64,000 nt of DNA, taken from Xenophilus sp003671765. GTDB taxonomy: Bacteria; Pseudomonadota; Gammaproteobacteria; Burkholderiales; Burkholderiaceae_C. Numbering within the stretch: position 1 is the stretch's first letter; every line of letters begins with the position of its first letter. Location of the stretch: positions 4,774,001-4,838,000 of the forward strand of contig CP166702.1 in NCBI GenBank assembly GCA_051414805.1, read 5' to 3'. Shown in pieces: positions 1 to 9,298 of the stretch. The notes under the pieces were generated by a model. The model made no database searches and had not been told where the DNA came from. It worked only from the letters and a program-made list of their open reading frames with translations. The position numbers were made by a program, and so were the translations under genes.

Positions 1-1
1 C

Positions 2-832
2 GACGCGACGACCCTGGGCACGACGGGCGCCACCGCCGGCCTGCTGACGCCGACCTCGTTCAGCAAGTCGGGCGGCCTGTGGACCGGCAAGCTCGGCGTG
101 GTCTACAAGCCCACCGACTACAGCAGCGTCTACCTGGCCTACGGCACCGCGGCACAGCCGCCGGGCGGCAGCAATTTCACGCTCGCAGCCGCCACGGGGA
201 CGACGAACAACGCCAACCGCACCGACTTCAACCCGCAGAAGACCAAGACCTGGGAACTGGGCACGAAGTGGGACGTGCTGAACAAGAAGCTGGCGCTGAC
301 GGCCGCCCTGTTCCGCACCGACGTGAGCAACGAGGTGGTGCAGGACGCCGTGAGCGGCAACTACTACCAGACCGGCAAGAAGCGCGTGCAGGGCATCGAG
401 CTCGGCGCGGCCGGTGCCATCACCGAACGCTGGGGCGTGAGCGCCGGCTTTACGCACCAGGACACCAAGGTGCTGAGCGGCCCATCGGTGCTGGCAGATG
501 GCAGCTCGGCGCTGGCCTACACGCCCAAGAACGCCTTCACCGCCTGGACGACCTACCAGTTGCCGGTCGGGCTGACCGTGGGCTTCGGCGCCCGCTACAA
601 CGGCAAGCTCAACCGCGGCACCGACGGCGCGGTGGGCACGCCGGCATACGTCGATTCGTACTGGGTCTTCGACGCGATGGCGGCCTACCGCATCAACAAG
701 AACGTCGACCTGCAGTTCAACGTCTACAACCTCGCCGACAAGGAGTACGTGGCCGCGATCAACAAGAGCGGCTATCGCTACACGCCCGGCGCGCCGCGCA
801 CCTTCCGCCTGACGGCCAACTTCGCGTTCTGA
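2..832 (+). CDS. TonB-dependent (siderophore-type) outer-membrane receptor, 3' part
   Basis: The reading frame is open from base 2, so the gene begins before the window; 276 C-terminal residues are visible. They show the alternating hydrophobic and polar beta-strand pattern of the 22-strand barrel of TonB-dependent receptors, with family landmarks: a TWELGTKWD-like strand, GIELG, NVYNLADKEY near the end, and a terminal aromatic residue (NFAF) as needed for BAM-dependent membrane insertion. Such receptors import ferric siderophores, or sometimes other chelates, across the outer membrane using TonB energy. The plug domain and TonB box lie outside the window, so the substrate cannot be inferred. 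A strong intrinsic terminator follows. Confidence 0.9.
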   Translation, partial: DATTLGTTGATAGLLTPTSFSKSGGLWTGKLGVVYKPTDYSSVYLAYGTAAQPPGGSNFTLAAATGTTNNANRTDFNPQKTKTWELGTKWDVLNKKLALTAALFRTDVSNEVVQDAVSGNYYQTGKKRVQGIELGAAGAITERWGVSAGFTHQDTKVLSGPSVLADGSSALAYTPKNAFTAWTTYQLPVGLTVGFGARYNGKLNRGTDGAVGTPAYVDSYWVFDAMAAYRINKNVDLQFNVYNLADKEYVAAINKSGYRYTPGAPRTFRLTANFAF

Positions 833-872
833 ACGGTGGCGGGCGCCGCCCGCCTCGCTCGACACACCGCAG

Positions 873-908
873 CGCCGGTGCCCGACTCGTGCGGCACCGG
901 CGTTTTTT
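873..908 (+). terminator. Rho-independent terminator of the TonB receptor gene
   Basis: A perfect 10-bp stem (CGCCGGTGCC at 873-882 pairing with GGCACCGGCG at 893-902) is followed directly by six T residues (903-908). It lies 41 bases after the stop codon and is oriented to end the receptor transcript. Confidence 0.9.
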
Positions 909-999
909 CGTGCTCATCGAGCAAGAAAGCGCCAAGCGCAATCGGCCTGCACCGCCCGCCAGACGGGCGCTGCGGCCGAATTCGTCACGAACGTGACGA

Positions 1000-1878
1000 T
1001 CAGGATCCGGCCACCGCGACCGGCGCTGCGGGCACGCCGCCCGGCGCCGTCGCGCGCATCTGCGCCGACCAGTCGAGGATCTGCAGCGTGCCGTCGGGGT
1101 GCTCGGCCAGCGCCGTGAGGCTCTCGACCCAGTCGCCGTCGTTGCAGTAGAGGATGCCGTCGATCTCGCGCATCTCGGCGTGGTGGATGTGGCCGCAGAC
1201 CACGCCCTGCACCCCGCGCTTGTGGGCCTCGCGCGCCACGGCATGCTCGAAGTCGCCGACGTAGCTCACGGCGCGCTTCACTTTGCCCTTGAGGTACTTC
1301 GACAGCGACCAGTACGGCAGGCCCATGCGTGCGCGCAGGCTGTTGAGGTGCCGGTTGAGCTTGAGCGTGAACTCGTAGAGCGAATCGCCCACGTAGGCCA
1401 GCCACTTGGCGCACTGGATCACGCCGTCGAACAGGTCGCCATGCATCACCCACAGCTTGCGGCCGTCGGCCGTCTCGTGAATCCACTCCTCGGCCACGTC
1501 GATGCCGCCGAAGTTGTGGTGCAGGTACTTGCGCGCGAACTCGTCGTGGTTGCCGGGGATGAAGATCACCCGCGTGCCCTTGCGCGCCTTGCGCAGCAGC
1601 TTCTGGATCACGTCGTTGTGCGCCTGCGGCCAGTACCAGTGCCGCCTGAGCTGCCAGCCGTCGATGATGTCGCCCACGAGGAACAGTGTGTCGCACTCGG
1701 TGTGCTTGAGGAAGTCGAGCAGTGCCCGCGCCTGGCAGCCAGGCGTGCCCAGGTGCAGGTCGGAGATCCAGAGCGTGCGGTAGCGCTGCGGCGGGCGGCC
1801 GGGCTCGTCGTCTTCCGGCGCCAGGGCCCGGGCCGCGGTGTCGCGCCATGCGCGCAGGAAAGCGTCGTCGCGTTGCAT
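1000..1878 (-). CDS. LpxH-like metallophosphoesterase (UDP-2,3-diacylglucosamine diphosphatase family)
   Basis: A 292-residue calcineurin-type phosphoesterase. Metal-binding motifs occur in order: SDLHLG near the N-terminus, GDIIDGW, GNHDE, a histidine in VMHGD and the final GHIHHAEM. Members close to this type remove UMP from UDP-2,3-diacylglucosamine in lipid A synthesis or act on related pyrophosphates; classical LpxH is shorter (about 240 residues), so the exact substrate is inferred. I chose the ATG at 1878. The frame also stays open to a GTG at 1956, which would add 26 residues rich in Pro, Ala and Arg that resemble no phosphoesterase sequence. The gene follows dmeF on the same strand and is probably co-transcribed with it. 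Confidence 0.8.
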   Translation of the reverse strand: MQRDDAFLRAWRDTAARALAPEDDEPGRPPQRYRTLWISDLHLGTPGCQARALLDFLKHTECDTLFLVGDIIDGWQLRRHWYWPQAHNDVIQKLLRKARKGTRVIFIPGNHDEFARKYLHHNFGGIDVAEEWIHETADGRKLWVMHGDLFDGVIQCAKWLAYVGDSLYEFTLKLNRHLNSLRARMGLPYWSLSKYLKGKVKRAVSYVGDFEHAVAREAHKRGVQGVVCGHIHHAEMREIDGILYCNDGDWVESLTALAEHPDGTLQILDWSAQMRATAPGGVPAAPVAVAGS

Positions 1879-1972
1879 GGCCTCGCAGCATCCCGCCGGC
1901 GCGTGACCGGCGCGTGTCCATGCGGTGACAGGCGGATGACGCGGCGCGGGCGCCACGCCGGCCTGGGCGCGC

Positions 1973-2935
1973 CTAATCGCAGTGCTGGACTTCCACCGTG
2001 CTGTGGCGGATCTCCTCGTGCATCGCGAAGGTGGCGCGCACCTGGTCGGCCGTGAGGGTCGGCGAATGCGTGACCACCGTGACGGCGCAGGCGTACGCCG
2101 CCCGGCCCACGCGCCACACGTGCAGGTCGGCCACGCGGGTCTCGGAATCGGCGAGCGCGGTCTCGATGCCCTCGCGGATCTCCTCGGTCACCGGGTGGTC
2201 CATCTCGCGGTCGAGCAGCACCTTGCCGGTCTGCTTGAGCAGCCCCTTGGCCCACAGCGCCACAAGGACGGCGCCAACCAGGCCCATCACCGGGTCGAGC
2301 CAGGCCCAGCCGAAGAACCAGCCGCCCAGCAGTGCGCCGATGGCCAGCACCGAGGTGGCCGCATCGGCCACGACGTGCAGGTAGGCCGAGCGCAGGTTGA
2401 GGTCATGGTGGTGGGCGTCGTGCGGCTCGTCGTGCGCATGGCCATGCCCGTGGTGGTGGTCGTGTTCGTGGCCATGCCCGTGCCCCGCATGCAACAGGCG
2501 CGCGCAGACCAGGTTGACCACCAGCCCCAGCACCGCGATCACGACCGCTTCGCGGTAGTGGATGGGCGAAGGCGACCACAGCCGCTCCAGCGAGCCGAAC
2601 ACCATCAGCGCCGCGACGCCCAGCAGGAAGAGCGCGCTGGCGAATCCACCCAGTACCTCGATCTTCCAGGTGCCGAAGGCGAAGCGCGGGTCGTGCGCAT
2701 AGCGCCGCGCCGCCGCATATGCGAAGGCGCTCAGGCCGATCGCCACCGCATGCGAGCTCATGTGCCAGCCGTCGGCCAGCAGGGCCATCGAGTTGAACCA
2801 CCAGCCGGCGCCGATCTCCACCACCATCGCCACGGCGGTGATCCACATCACCAGGCGCGTGCTGCGCTCCGCCGCGCTGTTGCCGGTGTCGAACTGGTGG
2901 CTGTGCTGCCAGGGGCTGAGGTCGTGGGTGTGCAT
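1973..2935 (-). CDS. dmeF: CDF-family cation efflux protein, DmeF type (Co/Ni)
   Basis: A 320-residue cation diffusion facilitator, an inner-membrane metal/proton antiporter. The N-terminus (MHTHDLSPWQHSH...) and the long loop around residues 170-200, rich in alternating His and Gly/Asp, are typical of DmeF. Paired membrane metal-site motifs can be seen: LLADGWHMSSH in one helix and HVVADAATS in another. DmeF proteins export cobalt and sometimes nickel. In many bacteria dmeF sits beside a dmeR regulator; none is seen here. A -10-like hexamer lies six bases before the ATG and no Shine-Dalgarno sequence is visible. Confidence 0.88.
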   Translation of the reverse strand: MHTHDLSPWQHSHQFDTGNSAAERSTRLVMWITAVAMVVEIGAGWWFNSMALLADGWHMSSHAVAIGLSAFAYAAARRYAHDPRFAFGTWKIEVLGGFASALFLLGVAALMVFGSLERLWSPSPIHYREAVVIAVLGLVVNLVCARLLHAGHGHGHEHDHHHGHGHAHDEPHDAHHHDLNLRSAYLHVVADAATSVLAIGALLGGWFFGWAWLDPVMGLVGAVLVALWAKGLLKQTGKVLLDREMDHPVTEEIREGIETALADSETRVADLHVWRVGRAAYACAVTVVTHSPTLTADQVRATFAMHEEIRHSTVEVQHCD

Positions 2936-2941
2936 GCGGCC

Positions 2942-2947
2942 ATTGTC
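2942..2947 (-). promoter_or_regulatory. Candidate leaderless promoter of dmeF (-10 GACAAT)
   Basis: GACAAT on the minus strand is followed by six bases (GGCCGC) and then the dmeF ATG, so transcription would begin at or next to the start codon. No clear -35 is visible. Similar arrangements recur in the window. Confidence 0.4.
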
Positions 2948-2960
2948 GGCCGCCGCGCCT

Positions 2961-4025
<1,065 letters not shown>

Positions 4026-4225
4026 GCGGCAGGGCGGGTCGGGATCGGGGAGTCTAGGACAGATGCGCCGCCGCGCGCGCCTCGCCCTCCGCACCGGAGT
4101 CTCGCCCTGCGATACCTGAAAGCCGCAAGCTCGATACCGGTACAGGCACACGCCCCGGGGGCGCCACATCGCACTGGCAGAATCCGCCGCCATCGAAGAA
4201 CGACCAAGCCGAGGAGCGAGTCCCT

Positions 4226-4831
4226 GTGTCCATCTACGAACTGAAGCCGCGGTTCCAGGCCCTGCTGCGGCCGCTGGTGGGGCGCCTCGCCCGGGCCGGC
4301 GTCACCGCCAACCAGGTCACGGTGGCGGCCTGCTCGGTGTCGGTGGCACTGGGCATTTGGCTCTTCTTCGGCCGGCCCGACCGCTGGGCCTTCGCGCTGA
4401 TTCCTCTGTGGATGTTCCTGCGCATGGCCTTCAACGCCATCGACGGCATGCTGGCGCGCGAGCATGGCCAGAAGAGCGCGCTGGGCGCCTTCCTCAACGA
4501 ACTGACCGATGTGCTTTCCGACGCGGCGCTGTACGCGCCCTTCGCGCTTGTCGCACCCTTTGCCGGCTTCTGGGTCGGCGCGGTGATCGTGCTGGCCGCC
4601 ATGTCGGAATTCGCAGGCGCATTGGGGCCCACGGTCGGCGCCTCGCGCCGCTACGACGGGCCGATGGGCAAGAGCGACCGCGCCTTCGTCTTCGGAGCAC
4701 TGGGCCTGTATGTCGCACTGGGCTGGCCCTTGGCCCCTTGGGCGGCGTGGCTCATGCCGCTGCTGGCCGCGCTCGTCGCCTGGACCATCGCCAACCGCAT
4801 CCGCCGCGCGCTGGCCGAAGCGGGGCACTGA
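4226..4831 (+). CDS. ynbA: YnbA-like CDP-alcohol phosphatidyltransferase
   Basis: A 201-residue multi-pass membrane enzyme starting at GTG, with GAGGAG ten bases upstream as ribosome site. The CDP-alcohol phosphotransferase signature is present around residues 73-100: DG-x2-AR, then G-x3-N-x3-D-x3-D. The residue normally Asp in GxxxD is Asn here (GAFLNELTD), a pattern I believe occurs in this subfamily. The reaction would join a CDP-activated lipid to an alcohol with release of CMP; the alcohol is unknown. Length and operon partners match E. coli YnbA. It is the first gene of the ynb-type operon, followed after a repeat by ynbC. Confidence 0.85.
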   Translation: MSIYELKPRFQALLRPLVGRLARAGVTANQVTVAACSVSVALGIWLFFGRPDRWAFALIPLWMFLRMAFNAIDGMLAREHGQKSALGAFLNELTDVLSDAALYAPFALVAPFAGFWVGAVIVLAAMSEFAGALGPTVGASRRYDGPMGKSDRAFVFGALGLYVALGWPLAPWAAWLMPLLAALVAWTIANRIRRALAEAGH

Positions 4832-4837
4832 ACCGCC

Positions 4838-4900
4838 TTTCGAGCCAAATTTGCCCGCAGCGCCCGTGGATCGGTCGCCAGCAGCTATCTTTTTCATAGC
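4838..4900 (-). repeat. Interspersed repeat family A, copy 1
   Basis: Its core is GCTAT-N7-ATAGC (4884-4900), preceded on this strand by a GC-rich imperfect hairpin and GAGCCAAAT. It is read in minus orientation and fills the ynbA-ynbC gap. Related copies lie at 10353, 22214, 30804 and 42343. Confidence 0.75.
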
Positions 4901-4928
4901 AAAATAAGACCCCGTCTTCTGGAGCTTT

Positions 4929-6692
4929 ATGACCCCCTCGTCCCGCACCGCGCAGGAACTGCACTTCGACACGCACGACGGCGAGTCGCTGTTCTACCGC
5001 CACTGGCCCGCCACCGGCGGCGCCCGGCGCGGCGCCATCGTGCTGTTCCACCGCGGCCACGAGCACGGCGCGCGCATGGCGCACCTGGTCGACGAACTCG
5101 ACCTGCCCGACTTCGACTTCTTCGCCTGGGACGCCCGCGGCCACGGCCGCTCGCCGGGCCAGCGCGGCCACAGCCCCAGCTTCGCGCACTCGGTGCGCGA
5201 CGTGCAGACTTTCATCGAGCACATCGGCACGCAGCACGGCGTGGCCGAGCACGACATCCACGTCGTCGCGCAGAGCGTGGGCGCGGTGCTGGTGTCGACC
5301 TGGGCGCACGACTACGCGCCCAAGGTGCGCGGCCTCACGCTCGCCTCGCCCGCCTTCAAGGTCAAGCTGTACGTGCCTTTCGCGCGGCCAGGCCTGGCGC
5401 TGATGCACAAGCTGCGTGGGCTCTTCTTCGTCAACAGCTATGTGAAGGCGAAGTTCCTCACGCACGACCCCGAGCGCATCGCCAGCTTCGAGGCCGACCC
5501 GCTGATCACGCGGCCGATCGCCGTCAACATCCTGCTCGACCTGTATGCGGCGGCCGAGCGCGTGGTGCAGGACGCCAACGCGATCGTCGTGCCGACGCAG
5601 CTGCTCATCTCGGGCGCCGACTGGGTGGTGCACCACAAGCCGCAGCACGAATTCTTCGAGCGCCTGGGCAGCGCAGTGAAGGAGAAGATCGAGCTGCCCG
5701 GCTTCTTCCACGACACGCTGGGCGAAAAGGACCGCGCCCCCGCCGTGGCCGCGGTGCGCGATTTCATCCTGCGCCTGTTCGACCAGCCGCCCGAGCCCGT
5801 GGACCTGCGCGAAGCCGACAAGGCCGGCGCCACGGCCGACGAGTCGCGCACGCTGGCCGAGCCGCTGTCGCCCCTGTCGCCGCGCGGTGCCTACTGGGCG
5901 ATGACGCGCGCCGGGCTGAAGCTGGGCGGCAGGCTGTCGCGCGGCATCGCGCTCGGCCACGCGACGGGCTTCGACTCGGGCAGCACGCTCGACTACGTGT
6001 ACCGCAACGAGGCCGCGGGCGCGCCCCTGGTGGGCCGCATGATCGACCGCACGTACCTCGACTCGATCGGTTGGCGCGGGATCCGCCAGCGCAAGCTGCA
6101 CGTCGAGGAACTCATTCGCGACGCGATGGAGCGCCTGGCCCACATGCACCGAGAGGTCCGGGTCATGGACATCGCTGCCGGCCACGGCCGCTACGTGCTC
6201 GACGCGGTGGCTGCCAGCCCGGTGAAGGCGCATTCCATCCTGCTGCGCGACTACAGCGACATCAACGTGCGCGACGGCCGCGCGCTCATCGCCCAGCGCG
6301 AGCTGCAGGACCGCGCCGAGTTCGTGCAGGCGGACGCCTTCGACCGCCTGAGCCTCGCCACCGTGATGCCGCGGCCCACGCTGGCGGTGGTGTCGGGCCT
6401 GTACGAGCTCTTCCCCGACAACGACATGGTGCGCCGCTCGCTCGCCGGCGTGGGCGACGCGGTGGAAGACGGCGGCTACCTGGTCTACACCGGCCAGCCC
6501 TGGCACCCGCAGCTGGAGATGATCGCCCGTGCGCTGACCAGCCACAGGCAGGGCCAGGCGTGGGTGATGCGCCGCCGCACGCAGGCCGAGATGGACCAGC
6601 TCGTCGAAGAGGCGGGCTTTCGCAAGATCGCCCAGCGTGTCGACGAATGGGGCATCTTCACGGTCTCGCTGGCGCAGCGCGTGGAGCGATGA
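4929..6692 (+). CDS. ynbC: YnbC-like bifunctional alpha/beta hydrolase and SAM methyltransferase
   Basis: A 587-residue two-domain protein. Residues 1-285 form an alpha/beta hydrolase of the monoacylglycerol-lipase type: HRGHEHG oxyanion loop, nucleophile Ser116 in AQSVG (a GxSxG variant), Asp231 and His261 completing the triad. From about residue 310 comes a class I SAM methyltransferase with motif I VMDIAAGHG (412-420) and DYSDINVRDG. The fusion, its size and its position match E. coli YnbC (about 585 residues), whose substrates are unknown. In the context of lipid genes it may trim and methylate a lipid or head group; this is inference. Its stop overlaps the next start (ATGA). Confidence 0.88.
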   Translation: MTPSSRTAQELHFDTHDGESLFYRHWPATGGARRGAIVLFHRGHEHGARMAHLVDELDLPDFDFFAWDARGHGRSPGQRGHSPSFAHSVRDVQTFIEHIGTQHGVAEHDIHVVAQSVGAVLVSTWAHDYAPKVRGLTLASPAFKVKLYVPFARPGLALMHKLRGLFFVNSYVKAKFLTHDPERIASFEADPLITRPIAVNILLDLYAAAERVVQDANAIVVPTQLLISGADWVVHHKPQHEFFERLGSAVKEKIELPGFFHDTLGEKDRAPAVAAVRDFILRLFDQPPEPVDLREADKAGATADESRTLAEPLSPLSPRGAYWAMTRAGLKLGGRLSRGIALGHATGFDSGSTLDYVYRNEAAGAPLVGRMIDRTYLDSIGWRGIRQRKLHVEELIRDAMERLAHMHREVRVMDIAAGHGRYVLDAVAASPVKAHSILLRDYSDINVRDGRALIAQRELQDRAEFVQADAFDRLSLATVMPRPTLAVVSGLYELFPDNDMVRRSLAGVGDAVEDGGYLVYTGQPWHPQLEMIARALTSHRQGQAWVMRRRTQAEMDQLVEEAGFRKIAQRVDEWGIFTVSLAQRVER

Positions 6693-8074
6693 ACGCCGCG
6701 CGCCCGCGAAGGCCCTGGCCCTGGAAGCGCGCCGCCGCCTGGCTGGCGCTGCTGGGGCCGCTCTTCTACCTGAGCTACGGCCTGGCCAACTGGTGGGCCG
6801 GCACGCGGGCGCATGTGCCCTCGGTGGTCTTCGAATGGGAACGCGGCATGCCCTTCTGGGCGTGGACGATCTTTCCCTACTGGTCGATCAACGCCTTCTA
6901 CGCGCTGTCGCTCTTTCTCGGGCGCACGAAGCACCTCGTCGACCGGCACGCCTCGCGGCTGCTCACGGCGCAGCTCATCGCCGTGAGCTGCTTCGCGCTG
7001 TGGCCGCTGCATTTCAGCTTCGGCCAGCCGCCGGTCGAAGGCGCGCCGGCCTTCCTCTTCAATGCGCTGCGCGGCTTCGACCAGCCCTACAACCAGGCGC
7101 CGTCGCTGCACATCGCGCTGGCGGTGATCCTGTGGGACTGGTACCGCCGCCTCGTCACCCCGCGCTGGGGCCGGTGGGTGCTGCACCTGTGGACGCTCGC
7201 GATCTGCGGCTCGGTGCTCACCACCTATCAGCACCATTTCATCGACATCCCGACCGGCGCCCTGCTGGGCCTGGTGTGCGTGTGGCTCTGGCCGCTGGAG
7301 GGCACGGTGGCGCTGCCCCGCGCCTGGCGCCTGGCGCGCGATCCGCAGCGCTGGAAGCTCGCCGGCTTCTATGCCGCAGGTGCGTCGCTGTGCCTGGCGC
7401 TGGCGATCGGCCTGCACGGCGCGGCCCTGTGGCTGGCCTGGCCGGCGGCCGCGCTGGCGATCGTCGCGCTCAACTATCTTGGCTTCGGTGCGCGCGGCTT
7501 CGGCATGGGCCGCGACGGACGCATGCGCTGGAGCGCGCGCTGGCTGCTCGCGCCCTATCGCCTCGGCGCGTGGATCAACGCACGCCTCTGGACGCGACGC
7601 CTGCCGCCCAGCGCCGAGGTCGCGCCCGGCCTGCGCCTGGGCCGCGTGCCCACCACGGCCGAATGGGACGCGGACGGCCGGCCGCGCCTGGTCGGCCTGA
7701 GCGCGGAGTTGCAGCTGCCGGCCGAGGCCGCCGCCGCAGGCCGCACGCGTTGTGCGCCCCTGCTCGACCTGGTGTTGCCGAGCGCCACGCAACTGCAGCG
7801 CGCGGTGGCGCTGGTCGAGGCGCAGCGGCGGGCGGGCGACGGGCGCGATGCGGTCTGGGTCTGCTGTGCGCTGGGCTTCTCGCGCAGCGCGGCCGCGGTG
7901 GTGGGCTGGCTGCACCGGCATGGTGGCGCGACCGACGCCGCGACCGCCGAAGCCCGGGTGCGCGGCGCGCGCCCGCAGATCGTGCTCAAGCCGGCCTGGC
8001 GCGCGCTGCTCGGGTCGCCGGCCGCTGCACTAAGCTCCACGCCCGGGAACGAGAAGGAGCAGGGCACCGCATGA
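6689..8074 (+). CDS. ynbD: YnbD-like PAP2 phosphatase fused to dual-specificity phosphatase
   Basis: A 461-residue protein. Several membrane helices carry PAP2-type motifs (QAPSLHIAL near residue 135 and HHFIDIPTGALLG near 181), as in lipid phosphatases. After further helices the C-terminal domain carries the cysteine phosphatase loop CALGFSRS with Cys393 and Arg399 (CX5R). This order of domains is that of E. coli YnbD. It starts at the ATG at 6689, overlapping the ynbC stop; the open frame further upstream is spurious. Likely role: dephosphorylating a lipid phosphate or pyrophosphate intermediate of the pathway encoded by the operon; the substrate is unknown. Confidence 0.85.
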   Translation: MNAARPRRPWPWKRAAAWLALLGPLFYLSYGLANWWAGTRAHVPSVVFEWERGMPFWAWTIFPYWSINAFYALSLFLGRTKHLVDRHASRLLTAQLIAVSCFALWPLHFSFGQPPVEGAPAFLFNALRGFDQPYNQAPSLHIALAVILWDWYRRLVTPRWGRWVLHLWTLAICGSVLTTYQHHFIDIPTGALLGLVCVWLWPLEGTVALPRAWRLARDPQRWKLAGFYAAGASLCLALAIGLHGAALWLAWPAAALAIVALNYLGFGARGFGMGRDGRMRWSARWLLAPYRLGAWINARLWTRRLPPSAEVAPGLRLGRVPTTAEWDADGRPRLVGLSAELQLPAEAAAAGRTRCAPLLDLVLPSATQLQRAVALVEAQRRAGDGRDAVWVCCALGFSRSAAAVVGWLHRHGGATDAATAEARVRGARPQIVLKPAWRALLGSPAAALSSTPGNEKEQGTA

Positions 8075-8505
8075 ACGACACCGAACGCGCGCACTGCGCC
8101 GCGCTGGCCGCGCTGCTGCGCGCCGAGCACCTGGCCGCATGGTGGGGCTTCGCGCTGAGCGTGATCGCCGCCGCCGTGCTGGCGTTGACGGTGCGCGCGC
8201 TGTCGATGACGGCCACCATGGGCTTCGGCGCGGTCGCGGTGCTGGGCGTGCTGGAGCGCTACTTCGCCTTCCGCCTGCGTTTCGACGAGCGGCTGTTCGA
8301 GTCGCTCGCTGCGGGCGCTGTGCCGTCCTTGCGCGCACTCGACGCGGCGCTCGCCGCGCTGGGCGTGCGCGCCGCACCCGAGTCGGAGCGCGCACTCGCC
8401 GACCGCATCGTGGGAACGCGCCAGCTCATGCAACGCCACCTGATCGTGGTCGCCTGCCAGAGCGCGATGTTCCTGCTCGCCGTGATGACCGAAGACCTCC
8501 GATGA
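8071..8505 (+). CDS. Small membrane protein of the ynb-type operon, function unknown
   Basis: A 144-residue protein I do not recognise. It begins with an overlapping ATGA after ynbD and has a ribosome site (AAGGAG about ten bases upstream). It shows a hydrophobic pair of segments at about residues 25-60 (WWGFALSVIAAAVLAL and a following Ala/Met/Val stretch), a charged central region with RLRFDERLFESL, and a last hydrophobic helix near residues 122-138. Tight packing between the YnbD phosphatase and PlsC indicates that it works with the operon, perhaps as a membrane partner. E. coli ynbABCD has no obvious counterpart. Confidence 0.75.
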   Translation: MNDTERAHCAALAALLRAEHLAAWWGFALSVIAAAVLALTVRALSMTATMGFGAVAVLGVLERYFAFRLRFDERLFESLAAGAVPSLRALDAALAALGVRAAPESERALADRIVGTRQLMQRHLIVVACQSAMFLLAVMTEDLR

Positions 8506-8536
8506 CCTTGCCCCTCCCTCGCTGCGGACGCCCTGC

Positions 8537-9298
8537 ATGACCGACGCCTTCGATTCCGACGCCCCGCCCCCGCGCGTGATCCTGCGCCGTGTGCTCGCCT
8601 TCATCGCCGCACGGCTGATCATCGGCATCGCCGCGCTGCTCACCGGCGTGCGTGCCATCTGGTCGGGCACCACGCCGCGTGCCGAGCAGACGCTGTACTT
8701 CGCCAACCACACCAGCCACGGCGACTTCGTGCTGCTGTGGGCCACCCTGCCGCCGGACCTGCGCGCGATCACGCGCCCGGTCGCCGGGCAGGACTACTGG
8801 ATGGCCTCGAAGCTGCGCCGCTTCATCGGCGAGGACGTGTTCAACGCCCTCATGATCCGCCGCGACGGCGGCAGCGACGGGCCCAACCCGGTGCAGCAGA
8901 TGACCGATGCGCTCAAGGCCGGCGACTCGCTCATCATGTTCCCCGAGGGCACGCGCAACACCGGCGAGGAGATCCTGCTGCCGCTCAAGAGCGGCCTGTT
9001 CCACATCGCGCGCTACCTGCAGCAGGAAGGCCTCGCGGTGCGCCTGGTGCCGGTGTGGATCGAGAACCTCAAGCGCGTGCTCCCCAAGGGCCAACTGGTG
9101 CCGGTGCCGCTGGCCTGCTCGGTGCGGTTCGGCACGCCGCTGGCGCTGGGCGATGGCGAGGACAAGGCGGCCTTCCTGGCCCGTGCACGGCAGGCCATGC
9201 TCGACCTGCGGCCCGAGTACGACCGCGAGGACGACACGGAGGCACCGAAGCCGGCCGTGGCCGTACAGGCGGCCGCCGGCACGGAGGGCGCGCCATGA
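8537..9298 (+). CDS. PlsC-type 1-acyl-glycerol-3-phosphate acyltransferase (copy 1)
   Basis: A 253-residue membrane-bound acyltransferase. After one or two N-terminal hydrophobic helices come the catalytic H-x4-D motif (H58 and D63 in ANHTSHGDF) and the substrate-binding FPEGTRN motif, then VPVWIENLKRVLPKG and VPVPLACSVRFG. Enzymes of this fold acylate lysophosphatidate or related lysolipids. It sits between the small membrane protein and the CdsA homologue, overlapping the latter by four bases. PlsC (makes PA), CdsA (makes CDP-diacylglycerol) and YnbA (uses it) would form a compact lipid route. A clear paralogue occurs at 40277. Confidence 0.88.
   Translation: MTDAFDSDAPPPRVILRRVLAFIAARLIIGIAALLTGVRAIWSGTTPRAEQTLYFANHTSHGDFVLLWATLPPDLRAITRPVAGQDYWMASKLRRFIGEDVFNALMIRRDGGSDGPNPVQQMTDALKAGDSLIMFPEGTRNTGEEILLPLKSGLFHIARYLQQEGLAVRLVPVWIENLKRVLPKGQLVPVPLACSVRFGTPLALGDGEDKAAFLARARQAMLDLRPEYDREDDTEAPKPAVAVQAAAGTEGAP

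Noticed and set aside
759..1921. Long overlapping frames opposite and across the metallophosphoesterase gene
   Set aside because: Arg/Ala/Pro-rich translations without family motifs; they are shadows caused by high GC at third positions.
4178..4190. CAGAATCCGCCGCC before ATC as another leaderless start for ynbA
   Set aside because: ATC is not a usable start in this context and the real GTG at 4226 has a good ribosome site.
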